From NCBI GenBank assembly GCA_963771015.1, contig CAVYRN010000004.1, positions 62,001 to 126,000 on the forward strand: a stretch of 64,000 nt of DNA, written 5' to 3'. Position numbers and translations under genes: made by a program. Position 1 is the stretch's first letter. Every line of letters starts with the position of its first letter. The stretch comes from CAVSJJ01 sp963771015. Lineage in GTDB: Bacteria; Actinomycetota; Actinomycetes; Actinomycetales; Dermatophilaceae. Positions 8,102 to 17,063 of this stretch are shown here, piece by piece. The notes below the pieces were generated by a model. That model saw nothing but the letters and a program-made list of their open reading frames with translations, was not told where the DNA came from and ran no database searches.

Positions 8102-8842
8102 GTGCCCACCGCCGTCCCCTTCCCACCGGTCGAGCCGGCGCCCTCGGCGTGGGCCCTGCGGGGGATCGCACCGGACGCGGACGAGGACCTCGTCGCGCTC
8201 GGCGCCGACCTGGAGCCGGGCACCCTCCTCGCCGCCTACCGGATGGGTCTGTTCCCCATGGGGGTCGGGGTGCCCGGTACCAGCCCGCTCGGCTGGTGGT
8301 CCCCGACGACGCGCGGGGTGCTCCCACCCGGGGCGCTGCGGGTCTCGCGCTCGCTGCGCCGGGCCATGCGGCGATTCGAGATACGGGTCGACACCGTCCT
8401 GCCCGAGGTCGTCGACCGGTGCGCCGACCCGGCCCGGCCCGGCGGGTGGATCAGCGTCGAGATCGCCGCGGCCTACCGGCGGCTGCACGAGCTGGGCTGG
8501 GTCCACAGCGTCGAGACGTGGCAGGAGGGTGAGCTCGTCGGCGGCCTCTACGGCGTGTGCGTCGGCGGCCTGTTCGCGGGGGAGTCGATGTTCCACACCG
8601 TCGACGACGCCTCCAAGGCGGCTCTCGTCGGGCTCGTCGAGCGGTTCTTCGCCGACGGCGACCCCCGGCGGCTCATCGACGCACAGTGGCCGACCGAGCA
8701 CCTGGTCAGCCTCGGGGTGGTCTCCTGGTCCCGCGCCGACTACCTGGGAGCCCTCGCCCGCGCGCTGGAGGCGCCCCAGGTCGACCTTGCGGCGGCGGAG
8801 CCGGACGTACGGCCAGCCGGGGACCGGCGAGCGGGGAGCTAG
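8102..8842 (+). CDS. aat: Leucyl/phenylalanyl-tRNA-protein transferase
   Basis: 246 residues from GTG 8102. Aat transfers Leu or Phe from tRNA to N-terminal Arg/Lys of proteins, making N-degron substrates for ClpS-ClpAP. Family motifs: GADLEPGTLLAAYRMGLFPM, LGWWSPTTRGVLPP, ISVEIAAAYRRLHELGWVHSVE, LVGGLYGVCVGGLFAGESMF and LIDAQWPTEHL. The end overlaps the convergent downstream gene by 4 bases at a palindromic CTAG (8839-8842) that supplies a TAG stop to both. Confidence 0.95.
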   Translation: MPTAVPFPPVEPAPSAWALRGIAPDADEDLVALGADLEPGTLLAAYRMGLFPMGVGVPGTSPLGWWSPTTRGVLPPGALRVSRSLRRAMRRFEIRVDTVLPEVVDRCADPARPGGWISVEIAAAYRRLHELGWVHSVETWQEGELVGGLYGVCVGGLFAGESMFHTVDDASKAALVGLVERFFADGDPRRLIDAQWPTEHLVSLGVVSWSRADYLGALARALEAPQVDLAAAEPDVRPAGDRRAGS

Positions 8843-10053
8843 CGGACGACAGGGCCGACCCGGGCCCGAACGGCCGCGACGGCGGTGCCGAGCTCGCGAC
8901 ACAGCCGGGCCACCCCCGCCTCGAGGCCCGGGGCGACGGCCCGCACCGGCAGGGTGAGCCGGATGTTGCCCGGCCGTGGTCGGCCCTCCTGCGGGATGCC
9001 GAGGGCGGTGAGCACATGGCTGGGGTGCAGGGGGCTGGCCGAGCAGGCCGACCCGGACGCGACGGCCAGGCCACGCTCGTCGAGCTCCGCGGCCAGCAGC
9101 TCTCCGTCAAGACCGTCGACCACGAGGGACAGCACGTGGGGGAGCCGGTCGTCGGGGTCGCCGACCACACCGACCCCGTCGACGGACGCCACGGCCGCCC
9201 GGACGCGGTCGACGAGGGCCCGCGCGGCAGACTCCTCCATCGCGCGGTCGGCCGCGACCTGGCGCCAGGCCTCCGCGGCGGCCAGGGCCATCGGGACCCA
9301 CGGCGCGGACAGGGCCCTGCCCTGCTCGCCCTCCCGTACCGGGCCGGGAGGGGCGAACCGGGTGCCGGTGCGGACGGCGAGCAACCCCAGCGGAGGCCCC
9401 GAGAAGGCAACGGCGTCGGCGGCCAGGACGTCGAAGGCGGTCGGGGTCGCCACCCGGCCGAGGGAGGCCGTCGCATCGACGAGGAGCGGGACGCCGGCTC
9501 GCCGGGAGGCCTCGTGGACCACCTCGAGCGGCTGGGTCGTCCCCACCTCGCCGTTGGCGTGCTGGAGCGCCGCGGCCACGACGCCCGGCTCGGACAGCGC
9601 GGCGACGAAGGCGGTGGCATCGACCCGACCGAGCCCGTCGACCGGGACCGTCCGGACCGGGTCGGCGAGCAGGAGCACCTCGAGCTCGACCGCCGAGGCG
9701 AGGAGGACGTCGCCGACCCGGCGTCGGGCGTGTCGTAGTCCCGCCACCGCCACGGTGAGGGCCTCGGCGCCGATGAGGTGGAAGGACAGTTCGTCGGGGC
9801 GGACGCCGACGCCGTCGGCGAGGACCTCGCGGGCCTGGTCGAGCAGCCGACGCGCCCGTCGGCCCTCGGCGTGGAGGCGGCGCGGGTCCGCCCAGCCCGC
9901 GTCGACGGCCGCAAGCAGGGTCTCCCGGGCGGCCGGGTGCAGGGGAGCCCGCACGGCATCGAGGAGGACGCGTTCCGACGGCATACCCCACCCCGTATCC
10001 ACCGAGGAGGGGAGGGTGGGCTCTGGCGGCGGCGGCTGGACGATGAAGGGCAC
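8839..10053 (-). CDS. Class V aminotransferase / cysteine-desulfurase-like protein lacking the PLP lysine
   Basis: 404 residues from GTG. The overall fold markers of NifS/IscS-type cysteine desulfurases are kept: LQHANGEVGTTQP (PLP Asn near 167), LLVDATASLG (Asp193) and ASGSACSASPLHPSHVL with the mobile-loop Cys337. The Schiff-base motif is not kept: where IscS has SFSGHKIYGPKGIG, this protein reads AFSGPPLGLLAVR, a shortened segment without His or Lys. The IscS residues His104 and Gln183 also appear replaced (by Leu and Ala). The gene is intact and full length, so it may be a pseudoenzyme rather than decay. It is divergent from ctaC. Confidence 0.8.
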   Translation of the reverse strand: MPFIVQPPPPEPTLPSSVDTGWGMPSERVLLDAVRAPLHPAARETLLAAVDAGWADPRRLHAEGRRARRLLDQAREVLADGVGVRPDELSFHLIGAEALTVAVAGLRHARRRVGDVLLASAVELEVLLLADPVRTVPVDGLGRVDATAFVAALSEPGVVAAALQHANGEVGTTQPLEVVHEASRRAGVPLLVDATASLGRVATPTAFDVLAADAVAFSGPPLGLLAVRTGTRFAPPGPVREGEQGRALSAPWVPMALAAAEAWRQVAADRAMEESAARALVDRVRAAVASVDGVGVVGDPDDRLPHVLSLVVDGLDGELLAAELDERGLAVASGSACSASPLHPSHVLTALGIPQEGRPRPGNIRLTLPVRAVAPGLEAGVARLCRELGTAVAAVRARVGPVVR

Positions 10054-10079
10054 ACTAAGACGGTAGCCCGACCCTCCGA

Positions 10080-10095
10080 TGTGAACTGCGTCTCA
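10080..10095. promoter_or_regulatory. CRP/GlxR-like operator upstream of ctaC
   Basis: TGTGAACTGCGTCTCA matches the Crp-type consensus TGTGA-N6-TCACA at 9 of 10 defined bases. It lies 52 bases before the ctaC start and just upstream of a TAGGGT -10-like box (10102-10107). In Corynebacterium the Crp homologue GlxR is known to control cytochrome oxidase genes. Binding here is inference. Confidence 0.5.
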
Positions 10096-10146
10096 GTGCA
10101 GTAGGGTGACGTCCGTCCGATGCCAGGGATCAGGAAGGGTGCACCG

Positions 10147-11031
10147 GTGCTTCAGCACATCCTTTCGCGGCCCTCTGCGCACCGCCGTCGTGCGGTGACG
10201 TGGAGCGTGCTCGCGGTGAGTGCGGCGGTTGCGTTGTCGGGTTGCCAGTACGAGTTCAGCAACGGCTTCCTGCCAACCGGCGCCACCCAGGAGGCCGCGA
10301 CGGTCCGCAACCTGTGGGTGGCCGCCTGGATCGCCCTCCTCGCCGTCGGCGTGCTCGTCTGGGGCCTCATCATCTGGGCGGTCGTCGCGTACCGGCGCAA
10401 GAAGGACGACGACGAGCTGCCCGTCCAGGTGCGCTACAACATCCCGATCGAGATCCTCTACACCGTCGCCCCGGTGCTGATGATCGTCGTCTTCTTCTTC
10501 TACACCGCGCGGGACGAGACGACCCTGCGCGACGTGAGCAAGGCCCCGGATGTCACGGTCAACGTCGTCGGCAAGCAGTGGAGCTGGGACTTCAACTATG
10601 TCAACGCCGACGTCCACGAGGCCGGCACCCAGGCGATCCTCACCGGCAAGCCCGGCGCCGAGGCGACGATCCCGACCCTCTACCTTCCGGTGAACAAGCG
10701 GGTCGAGTTCGTGCTCACCTCCCGTGACGTCATCCACAGCTTCTGGGTCCCGGCGTTCCTCGACAAGATGGACATGATCCCGGGGCGGGTCAACCGGTTG
10801 CAGGTCACCCCGAACCAGGAGGGCACCTTCAAGGGGAAGTGCGCCGAGCTGTGCGGTGCCTACCACTCGCAGATGCTCTTCAACGTCAAGGTCGTGTCCC
10901 AGGCCGAGTTCGACCAGCACATGAACGACCTCCGCGCCCAGGGCAACGGTGGCCTGCTGCCCAACAGCCTCAGCCGTGACCAGCTCATGCCGAGCCAACT
11001 CAACCTCGTCCCGAGCCCCGCAAGGAACTGA
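10147..11031 (+). CDS. ctaC: Cytochrome c oxidase subunit II (lipoprotein)
   Basis: 294 residues from GTG 10147, chosen because an AGGAAGGG ribosome site lies 8 bases upstream; an in-frame ATG at 10120 is the alternative. A lipobox VALSGC gives a lipidated Cys33. Two membrane helices follow (residues about 60-85 and 100-120), then the extracytoplasmic cupredoxin domain. CuA ligands are visible: His in DVIHSFWVP and the set CAELCGAYHSQM. It is the CuA subunit of aa3 oxidase, accepting electrons from the di-haem QcrC in the bcc-aa3 supercomplex. First gene of ctaC-ctaD-ctaF. Confidence 0.96.
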   Translation: MLQHILSRPSAHRRRAVTWSVLAVSAAVALSGCQYEFSNGFLPTGATQEAATVRNLWVAAWIALLAVGVLVWGLIIWAVVAYRRKKDDDELPVQVRYNIPIEILYTVAPVLMIVVFFFYTARDETTLRDVSKAPDVTVNVVGKQWSWDFNYVNADVHEAGTQAILTGKPGAEATIPTLYLPVNKRVEFVLTSRDVIHSFWVPAFLDKMDMIPGRVNRLQVTPNQEGTFKGKCAELCGAYHSQMLFNVKVVSQAEFDQHMNDLRAQGNGGLLPNSLSRDQLMPSQLNLVPSPARN

Positions 11032-11032
11032 C

Positions 11033-12784
11033 ATGAGCGCCGCTACCGAGACGACGATGCTCCGCACCGCCGATGCCGCGCCCACCCGGCGGGTGCCCAA
11101 GGGCGCGACCGTGGTCAAGTGGATCACGACCACCGACCACAAGGTCATCGGGAACCTCTACTTCATCACCTCCTTCCTGTGGTTCATGCTCGGCGGCCTC
11201 ATGGCCCTGGTCATCCGGGCCGAGCTGGCCACCCCTGGCCTGCAGATCGTCGACGACCCGAACCAGTACAACCAGCTGTTCACGATGCACGGCACGATCA
11301 TGCTGCTGCTCTTCGCGACGCCGCTGTTCGCCGGCTTCGCCAACGCGATCATGCCGCTGCAGATCGGCGCACCCGACGTGTCGTTCCCGCGGCTGAACAT
11401 GTTCGCGTACTGGCTCTACCTCTTCGGCGGCCTCATCGCGGCGGCCGGCTTCCTCACCCCGTCCGGGGCGGCGGCCTTCGGCTGGACGGCATACCTGCCG
11501 CTGTCGGACAGCGTCAACTCGCCGGGCCTCGGCGGCGACCTGTGGGTGTTCGGCCTGGCCATGGGTGGCTTCGGCACCATCCTCGGCGCCGTCAACTTCA
11601 TCACGACGATCCTGACCATGCGCGCGCCCGGGATGACGATGTTCCGGATGCCGATCTTCACCTGGACCGTGCTCGTCACGTCGATCCTCGTGCTCCTCGT
11701 CTTCCCCGCCCTCGCCGCGGCCCTGTTCGCCCTGGGTGCGGACCGCAAGTTCGGAGCGCACATCTTCGACGCCGCGAGCGGCGGCCCGATCCTCTGGCAA
11801 CACATCTTCTGGTTCTTCGGCCATCCAGAGGTCTATGTCATCGCTCTGCCCTTCTTCGGGATCATCTCCGAGGTCATCCCGGTCTTCTCCCGCAAGCCGA
11901 TCTTCGGCTACAAGACGCTCGTCTACGCGACGATCGCCATCGCGGCGCTGTCGGTGTCGGTGTGGGCTCACCACATGTACGTGACCGGCCAGGTCCTCCT
12001 GCCGTTCTTCGCGATCATGACGATGCTCATCGCGGTGCCGACCGGGGTGAAGTTCTTCAACTGGATCGGCACGATGTGGGGCGGGAAGGTCTCCCTGGAC
12101 GCGCCCATGCTGTGGTCCATCGGCTTCCTCACGACGTTCCTCTTCGGCGGCCTGACCGGGGTCATCCTCGCCAGCCCGGCCCTGGACTTCCAGCTGTCCG
12201 ACACCTACTTCGTCGTGGCCCACTTCCACTACACGATCTTCGGCACCGTCGTCTTCGCGATGTTCGCCGGCTACTACTTCTGGTGGCCCAAGCTGACCGG
12301 GCGGATGCTCGACGAGCGGCTGGGCAAGATCCACTTCTGGCTCACCTTCATCGGCTTCCACACGACCTTCCTCGTCCAGCACCTGCTGGGCATGTGGGGT
12401 ATGCCGCGGCGCTACGCCGACTACCTGCCCGAGGACGGCTTCACCCTCGGCAACCGGATCTCGACGACGGGCGCGTTCATCCTGGGGATCGCGATGCTGC
12501 CGTTCCTCTACAACGTGTGGAAGACGTGGCGGACCGCACCGCTGGTCGAGACCGACGACCCGTGGGGCTACGGCGCCTCGCTGGAATGGGCGACCTCGTG
12601 CCCGCCGCCGCGGCACAACTTCGACTCGATCCCGCGGATCCGCTCCGAGCGGCCGGCCTTCGACCTGCATCACCCCGAGGCCGCCCCTCCGGGTGTTCAC
12701 CCGGCCACGAGGGTCGTCGAGGCGCTCGGTGCTGCGGACCTCGGCGAGTCCGCTGTGGCCACCCCCGACCGCGAGGAGCGCTGA
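11033..12784 (+). CDS. ctaD: Cytochrome c oxidase subunit I
   Basis: 583 residues; ATG is one base after the ctaC stop. It is the 12-helix catalytic subunit carrying haem a and the haem a3-CuB centre. Ligand motifs: FTMHGTIML (haem a His), WFFGHPEVYV (CuB His with the cross-linked Tyr), SVWAHHMY (two CuB His) and VVAHFHYTIFG (a3 and a His). The C-terminal tail beyond the last helix is long, acidic and Pro-rich (about 60 residues), as in other actinobacterial CtaD. Translation is probably coupled to ctaC. Confidence 0.97.
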   Translation: MSAATETTMLRTADAAPTRRVPKGATVVKWITTTDHKVIGNLYFITSFLWFMLGGLMALVIRAELATPGLQIVDDPNQYNQLFTMHGTIMLLLFATPLFAGFANAIMPLQIGAPDVSFPRLNMFAYWLYLFGGLIAAAGFLTPSGAAAFGWTAYLPLSDSVNSPGLGGDLWVFGLAMGGFGTILGAVNFITTILTMRAPGMTMFRMPIFTWTVLVTSILVLLVFPALAAALFALGADRKFGAHIFDAASGGPILWQHIFWFFGHPEVYVIALPFFGIISEVIPVFSRKPIFGYKTLVYATIAIAALSVSVWAHHMYVTGQVLLPFFAIMTMLIAVPTGVKFFNWIGTMWGGKVSLDAPMLWSIGFLTTFLFGGLTGVILASPALDFQLSDTYFVVAHFHYTIFGTVVFAMFAGYYFWWPKLTGRMLDERLGKIHFWLTFIGFHTTFLVQHLLGMWGMPRRYADYLPEDGFTLGNRISTTGAFILGIAMLPFLYNVWKTWRTAPLVETDDPWGYGASLEWATSCPPPRHNFDSIPRIRSERPAFDLHHPEAAPPGVHPATRVVEALGAADLGESAVATPDREER

Positions 12785-12788
12785 CCCG

Positions 12789-13190
12789 ATGAAGGCCTTG
12801 GAGCGGATCGGTCTGATCCTCGGTGTGTTCGCCACCGTCATGGGCACGATCTACGGCGTGTGGAACCACTGGTCCGAGCCGGTGGGCCCCACGGCGTTCG
12901 CCCTCGCGGCGGCGCTGGGCTACATGCTCGCGTTCTACCTGTGGGTCACCCGGCGCAAGATGGGCCCGGCCCCCGAGGACGACCCGCTCGGCGAGATCGA
13001 GGACATCCAGGGCGACTACGGCTTCTTCAGCCCGCACAGCTGGTGGCCGCTGTTCCTCGCCGGTTCGGCCGCAGTGATGTTCCTCGGCCTGGCCGTCGGC
13101 TGGTGGCTGTTCGCCATCGGGGTCTTCATCGCCATCCCGGCCCTCGTCGGGTGGACCTTCGAGTACTGGAAGGGCCCGCACGCCCTCTGA
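12789..13190 (+). CDS. ctaF: Cytochrome c oxidase subunit IV, actinobacterial type (CtaF)
   Basis: 133 residues, four predicted hydrophobic segments and the family motif DPLGEIEDIQGDYGFFSPHSWWPLFL. CtaF is a small actinobacterial subunit of aa3 oxidase in the bcc-aa3 supercomplex. It starts 4 bases after ctaD, ending the ctaCDF unit. Confidence 0.95.
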   Translation: MKALERIGLILGVFATVMGTIYGVWNHWSEPVGPTAFALAAALGYMLAFYLWVTRRKMGPAPEDDPLGEIEDIQGDYGFFSPHSWWPLFLAGSAAVMFLGLAVGWWLFAIGVFIAIPALVGWTFEYWKGPHAL

Positions 13191-13337
13191 GCGACCCCGT
13201 CGACACGCCCCGGCAGCTGGTGGCGCGTGACGTAGGGCACACCCCATCCGGTGTCGTAGACTGGTAGACGGCGTTCTGACACCGGGTGCCCGCCCCTCGC
13301 GGTACCTGAGTCCCATACCCGCAGGGGGTCTGCCTTC

Positions 13338-14555
13338 GTGTCTCGGTCCGTGTCCCAGCGGTGGCTGGCGTCCGGCGTGCTCGCCGTGGCGCTCGGCGGT
13401 GCGCTTGCGCTGTCCGGGTGCACTGTCGTCACCACCTCGTCCGCCAAGGGCGAGACGATCGGAACCACCTCGACCCCGACCCTCCCCCCGACGCCCGCCA
13501 AGGTGACCATCACCCCGGCCGACGCCGCGTCCGATGTCTCGCCGCAGACGAGGGTCCGGGTCACCCCCGTCTCCGGCACGCTCGACTCGGTCGTCGTCAA
13601 GGACGGCAGGGGAACGCAGGTCGACGGCACCGTGACGGTGCAGGGCGGCTGGGTCGCCTCCCGTTACCTGCGGCCCAACGCGACGTACACCGTCACCGCC
13701 ACCGCGCACGGCTCGGACGGCACCCCGGTGACGACGACGAGCCGGTTCCGCACCTTCAAGCCGGCGATCGACGCGACGTACCACCTCGTCTACGACGGCC
13801 AGACCGTCGGGGTCGGCATGCCGATCAGCATCCAGTTCGACTCCGCCGTCCAGACCAAGGCGATGCGGGCCGAGGTCCAAGGGCTCGTCACCGTCACCTC
13901 GGTCCCGGCTCAGGACGGTTCGTGGGGCTGGCTCGACAACCGCCAGCTGATGTGGCGGCCGAAGACGTTCTGGAAGGCCGGGACGAAGGTCACCGTGAAC
14001 GCTCCGCTCGCCGGCGTCCAGACCGGGGACGGCAAGTTCGTCGGTGCGGACGCGTCCGGCGGCTTCACCGTCGGCGCCTCGATGGTCAGCACCGTCAACA
14101 TCAAGACCCACATGATGACGGTCCGGCGCAACGGCAAGGTCCTGCGCACCATCCCGGTCAGCACCGGCCGACCCGGTCCGACCACCGAGACGCGGTCCGG
14201 CATCAAGGTCATCATCGACAAGCAGCCGCACATCACCATGGACTCGGCGACGGTCGGCATCCCCAAGGGGTCGCCCGGCTACTACCTCACCAAGACCGAC
14301 TGGGACCTGCGGGTGACGTGGACCGGCGAGTTCCTCCACTCCGCGCCGTGGTCGGTCGGCTCGCAGGGGTACGCGAACGTCTCGCACGGCTGCACCAACC
14401 TCTCCCCGTCCAACGCCCTGTGGATGTACCAGCAGTCCAAGGTCGGCGACGTCGTGAAGTTCGTCGGCTCGACCCGGGTCTTCAAACCGACCGAGGGCAT
14501 CGGCGTGTGGCAGTACACCTGGGCGCAGTGGCAGAAGCAGAGCGCCCTGGCCTGA
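13338..14555 (+). CDS. L,D-transpeptidase lipoprotein with Ig-like domains
   Basis: 405 residues from GTG. Signal peptide and lipobox ALSGC near residue 28, a Thr/Pro-rich linker, then two bacterial Ig-like domains (about 55-150 and 150-250) and a C-terminal YkuD domain. The catalytic motif is SHGCTNLS, with the partner His in FLHSAPWSVG. Enzymes of this layout (LdtMt2-like) make 3-3 cross-links in peptidoglycan on the outer membrane face. The 147-base region upstream holds an inverted repeat ACACC/GGTGT at about 13231-13246. Monocistronic. Confidence 0.94.
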   Translation: MSRSVSQRWLASGVLAVALGGALALSGCTVVTTSSAKGETIGTTSTPTLPPTPAKVTITPADAASDVSPQTRVRVTPVSGTLDSVVVKDGRGTQVDGTVTVQGGWVASRYLRPNATYTVTATAHGSDGTPVTTTSRFRTFKPAIDATYHLVYDGQTVGVGMPISIQFDSAVQTKAMRAEVQGLVTVTSVPAQDGSWGWLDNRQLMWRPKTFWKAGTKVTVNAPLAGVQTGDGKFVGADASGGFTVGASMVSTVNIKTHMMTVRRNGKVLRTIPVSTGRPGPTTETRSGIKVIIDKQPHITMDSATVGIPKGSPGYYLTKTDWDLRVTWTGEFLHSAPWSVGSQGYANVSHGCTNLSPSNALWMYQQSKVGDVVKFVGSTRVFKPTEGIGVWQYTWAQWQKQSALA

Positions 14556-14581
14556 CCACCGGGCCGCCTGCGTCCGCGTCG

Positions 14582-14602
14582 CGGCCGGTCCGGTCCCGGC
14601 CG
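14582..14602. terminator. Hairpin between convergent genes
   Basis: CGGCCGG (14582-14588) and CCGGCCG (14596-14602) pair around a 7-base loop, in the 70-base space between the convergent stops of the L,D-transpeptidase and the zincin gene. It may end both transcripts; no T-run is present. Confidence 0.4.
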
Positions 14603-14625
14603 GCGGTTCGGGCCGACCCCAGGTC

Positions 14626-14979
14626 CTAGCCCCAGCCGAGGTCGTGGAGCCGCTCCTCCTCGATGCCGAAGAAGTGCGCGATCTCGTGGACGACCGTGAC
14701 CGCGACCTCCTCGCGCAGCTCGGTGCGGTCCGAGCACATCCGGGACAGCGGCCCCCGGAAGAGGATGATGCGGTCCGGCAGCGCGCCGCGGGCCCACCCG
14801 TCGTCGCGTTCGGTGACCGGGGTGCCCTCGTAGACCCCGAGAAGGTCGGGGTCGTGCGGCGGGGGCTCGCCCTCGACGAGGAACACGACGTTGTCCAGCA
14901 GACCGAGCAGCGGGGCGGGCACGTCGTCGAGCGCCTCGCCGACAAGCTCGTCGAACTCCTCCGCGCCGACGTCGACCAC
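14626..14979 (-). CDS. Metallopeptidase-like (zincin, DUF1025-type) protein
   Basis: 117 residues from GTG 14979; an ATG at 15018 would overlap the divergent neighbour and is less likely. The C-terminal third has VTVVHEIAHFFGIEEERLHDLGW, an HExxH zinc site with a downstream His, typical of small PF06262-type proteins. The N-terminal part includes LLDNVVFLVEGEPP and LFRGPLSRMC. Substrates are unknown for the family. It is divergent from the DUF167 gene with only 25 bases between the starts. Confidence 0.85.
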   Translation of the reverse strand: MVDVGAEEFDELVGEALDDVPAPLLGLLDNVVFLVEGEPPPHDPDLLGVYEGTPVTERDDGWARGALPDRIILFRGPLSRMCSDRTELREEVAVTVVHEIAHFFGIEEERLHDLGWG

Positions 14980-15004
14980 GGGACCAGCCTGCCATGATGG
15001 CCGG

Positions 15005-15295
15005 GTGCGCATCGCCATCCGGGTCCGGCCCGGCGCCTCGCGGGCTGCCGTGGGGGGCCGCTACGGCGACGGCCATGACGCGCCCCTCGTCGTCGCCGTG
15101 ACCGCCCGTGCCGTCGATGGCGCGGCCACGGACGCCGCGGTGCGCGCGGTCGCCGGGGCACTCGGCATACCGGCGTATGCCGTCCGGCTCGTCACCGGGG
15201 CCCGCTCGCGCACCAAGATCCTCGAGATCGACGAGGAGCGCCTCGGCGGCGCCACGGGCGCGCAGAGGGCCCTCCAGGCTCTCCTGGAGCGCTGA
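15005..15295 (+). CDS. DUF167 (YggU) family protein
   Basis: 96 residues from GTG 15005. Shows the family pattern VRPGASRAAVGG at the start, a central AVDGAATDAAVRAVAGALGI and LVTGARSRTKILEI (the usual G-x-x-S-R-x-K). The family is small, soluble and of unknown function. Two octamers (CGGCATAC and GTATGCCG, 15163-15182) lie inside and force a rare ATA codon and a TAT codon. Confidence 0.88.
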   Translation: MRIAIRVRPGASRAAVGGRYGDGHDAPLVVAVTARAVDGAATDAAVRAVAGALGIPAYAVRLVTGARSRTKILEIDEERLGGATGAQRALQALLER

Positions 15296-15329
15296 GGGCC
15301 TCCCCGGTGACCGCCGCCCTTCTCGGACG

Positions 15330-17063
15330 TCAGTGCTGCCCGGCGCCGCTCTCGATGCCCGTCCGCTCGGCGTCGCCGGCCTCGATGGCCTCGGCCGCGT
15401 GGCCGTCGTGGTGGGCGGCGGCGAGCTCGGCCGGCGTGACCGGGTTGACCGCGTCCTTGAAGTAGAACCGCGACACCGCGGCCCGAGCACGGTCCTTGCG
15501 CCGGGTCGGGCTCGCGACGCCGTTCTCGTCGACCTCCTCGGTCAGCTCGAGAGGGGCGACCGCCTCGTGCTGGACCAGCGTCCAGCGGGTGTACTCGTCG
15601 ATCGCCTCGTGGCGCTCGAAGTACCGGCCGTCCGGGGTGCGGATGATCGTGCCCGTCTCCCGGGCGTGGAGGACGAGGTCGCGGTCGCGCCGCTGGAGGC
15701 TGAGCGCGATGCGCTTGGTCACCCAGAAGGCGAGCGGTGGCAGGATCCACAGGCCGAACTGGAAGAAGTGGGTGATGTCGTTGATCGACAGGCCCAGCTT
15801 GATCGCCATGATGTCGTTGCCCGCGGCGAACATGAAGACCGAGTACGCGGTGATGGCGGCCGCACCCAGCGCGGTGCGGACCGGGGCGTTGCGGGGCCGG
15901 TCGAGCAGGTGATGCTCCCGGGTGTCCCCGGTGACCCAGCGTTCGACGAACGGATAGACGCCGAGCACCGTGTAGACGACGGGGATCAGCCCGAGCGCGC
16001 CGAGGGCGACGTTGAGGCTGAGCGTGTAGCCCAGGGCGTGGAACTCGAGCCAGTTCGGGGTGATGCGCAGCGCGCCGTCGGCGAAGCCCATGTACCAGTC
16101 GGGTTGGGACCCGGCGGTGACGGGGGAGGGGTCGTACGGACCGTAGCCCCAGATCGGGTTGATCTGGACCAGCGCCGACATCAGGGCGATGACACCGAAG
16201 ACGATGAAGAAGAACCCACCGGCCTTGGCCGCGTACACCGGCATGACCGGGTACCCGACGACGTTGTCGTTCGTCTTGCCCGGGCCGGGGAACTGGGTGT
16301 GCTTCTGGAGGGCGACGAGGCCGACGTGTGCCGTGAACAGCCCGACGATCGCCGCGGGGAGGAGGAGCACGTGGGCCGAGTACAGGCGCGGGATGATCTC
16401 GCTGCCCGGGAACGGACCGCCGAAGATGAAGAAGCCCATGTAGGAGCCGACGACCGGCGTGGACTGGACGAAGCCCTCCATGGCCCGGATGCCGGTACCG
16501 GAGAGCAGGTCGTCGGGGAGGGAGTAGCCGGCGAAGCCCTCGACGATGGACAGCATCGACAGCATGGTGCCGATGACCCAGTTGAGCTCACGGGGCTTGC
16601 GGAACGCTCCGGTGAAGAACACCCGCATCATGTGGACGCTGATGGCGACGATGAACATCAGGGCGGCCCAGTGGTGGATCTGCCGGATGATGAGCCCACC
16701 GCGGATGTCGAAGGAGATGTCGAGCGTCGAGGCGTACGCCTGGGACATCTCGACGCCCTTGAGCGGGACGTAGGAGCCGTTGTAGACGATGTCGCCGGCG
16801 CTCGGGACGAACCAGAAGGTGAGGAAGACCCCGGTCACCAGGCAGATGATCATCGAGTACATCGCGATCTCGCCGAGCATGAAGGACCAGTGGTCCGGGA
16901 ACACCTTCTTCATGAGGTAGCCGACGCCCTTGCCGGCTCCGGTGCGGTCGTCGACCCAGCCGGCGAGGCCACCGAGACGGCGCGCGCCCGCGCCCTCGGG
17001 CGACGTCGGCTCCGCGTCGTCCTCGCGCAGCCGGTCGGCCGGGCGGTTCGTCGTGGCGCTCAT
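15330..17063 (-). CDS. qcrB: Cytochrome bc1 complex cytochrome b subunit
   Basis: 577 residues. ATG 17063 overlaps the qcrA stop (ATGA). It is the haem b subunit of the menaquinol-cytochrome c oxidoreductase. Haem-ligand histidines sit in RQIHHWAALMF, AISVHMMRV, YSAHVLLLP and LFTAHVGLV, and the quinol-site region reads NPIWGYGPYDP. The extended C-terminal cytosolic tail is typical of actinobacteria. It is the last gene of ctaE-qcrC-qcrA-qcrB and is convergent with the DUF167 gene. Confidence 0.97.
   Translation of the reverse strand: MSATTNRPADRLREDDAEPTSPEGAGARRLGGLAGWVDDRTGAGKGVGYLMKKVFPDHWSFMLGEIAMYSMIICLVTGVFLTFWFVPSAGDIVYNGSYVPLKGVEMSQAYASTLDISFDIRGGLIIRQIHHWAALMFIVAISVHMMRVFFTGAFRKPRELNWVIGTMLSMLSIVEGFAGYSLPDDLLSGTGIRAMEGFVQSTPVVGSYMGFFIFGGPFPGSEIIPRLYSAHVLLLPAAIVGLFTAHVGLVALQKHTQFPGPGKTNDNVVGYPVMPVYAAKAGGFFFIVFGVIALMSALVQINPIWGYGPYDPSPVTAGSQPDWYMGFADGALRITPNWLEFHALGYTLSLNVALGALGLIPVVYTVLGVYPFVERWVTGDTREHHLLDRPRNAPVRTALGAAAITAYSVFMFAAGNDIMAIKLGLSINDITHFFQFGLWILPPLAFWVTKRIALSLQRRDRDLVLHARETGTIIRTPDGRYFERHEAIDEYTRWTLVQHEAVAPLELTEEVDENGVASPTRRKDRARAAVSRFYFKDAVNPVTPAELAAAHHDGHAAEAIEAGDAERTGIESGAGQH

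Noticed and set aside
12477..15161. An 894-codon minus-strand open frame over ctaD-ctaF and the L,D-transpeptidase
   Set aside because: Antisense shadow of well-supported genes with no recognisable domain.
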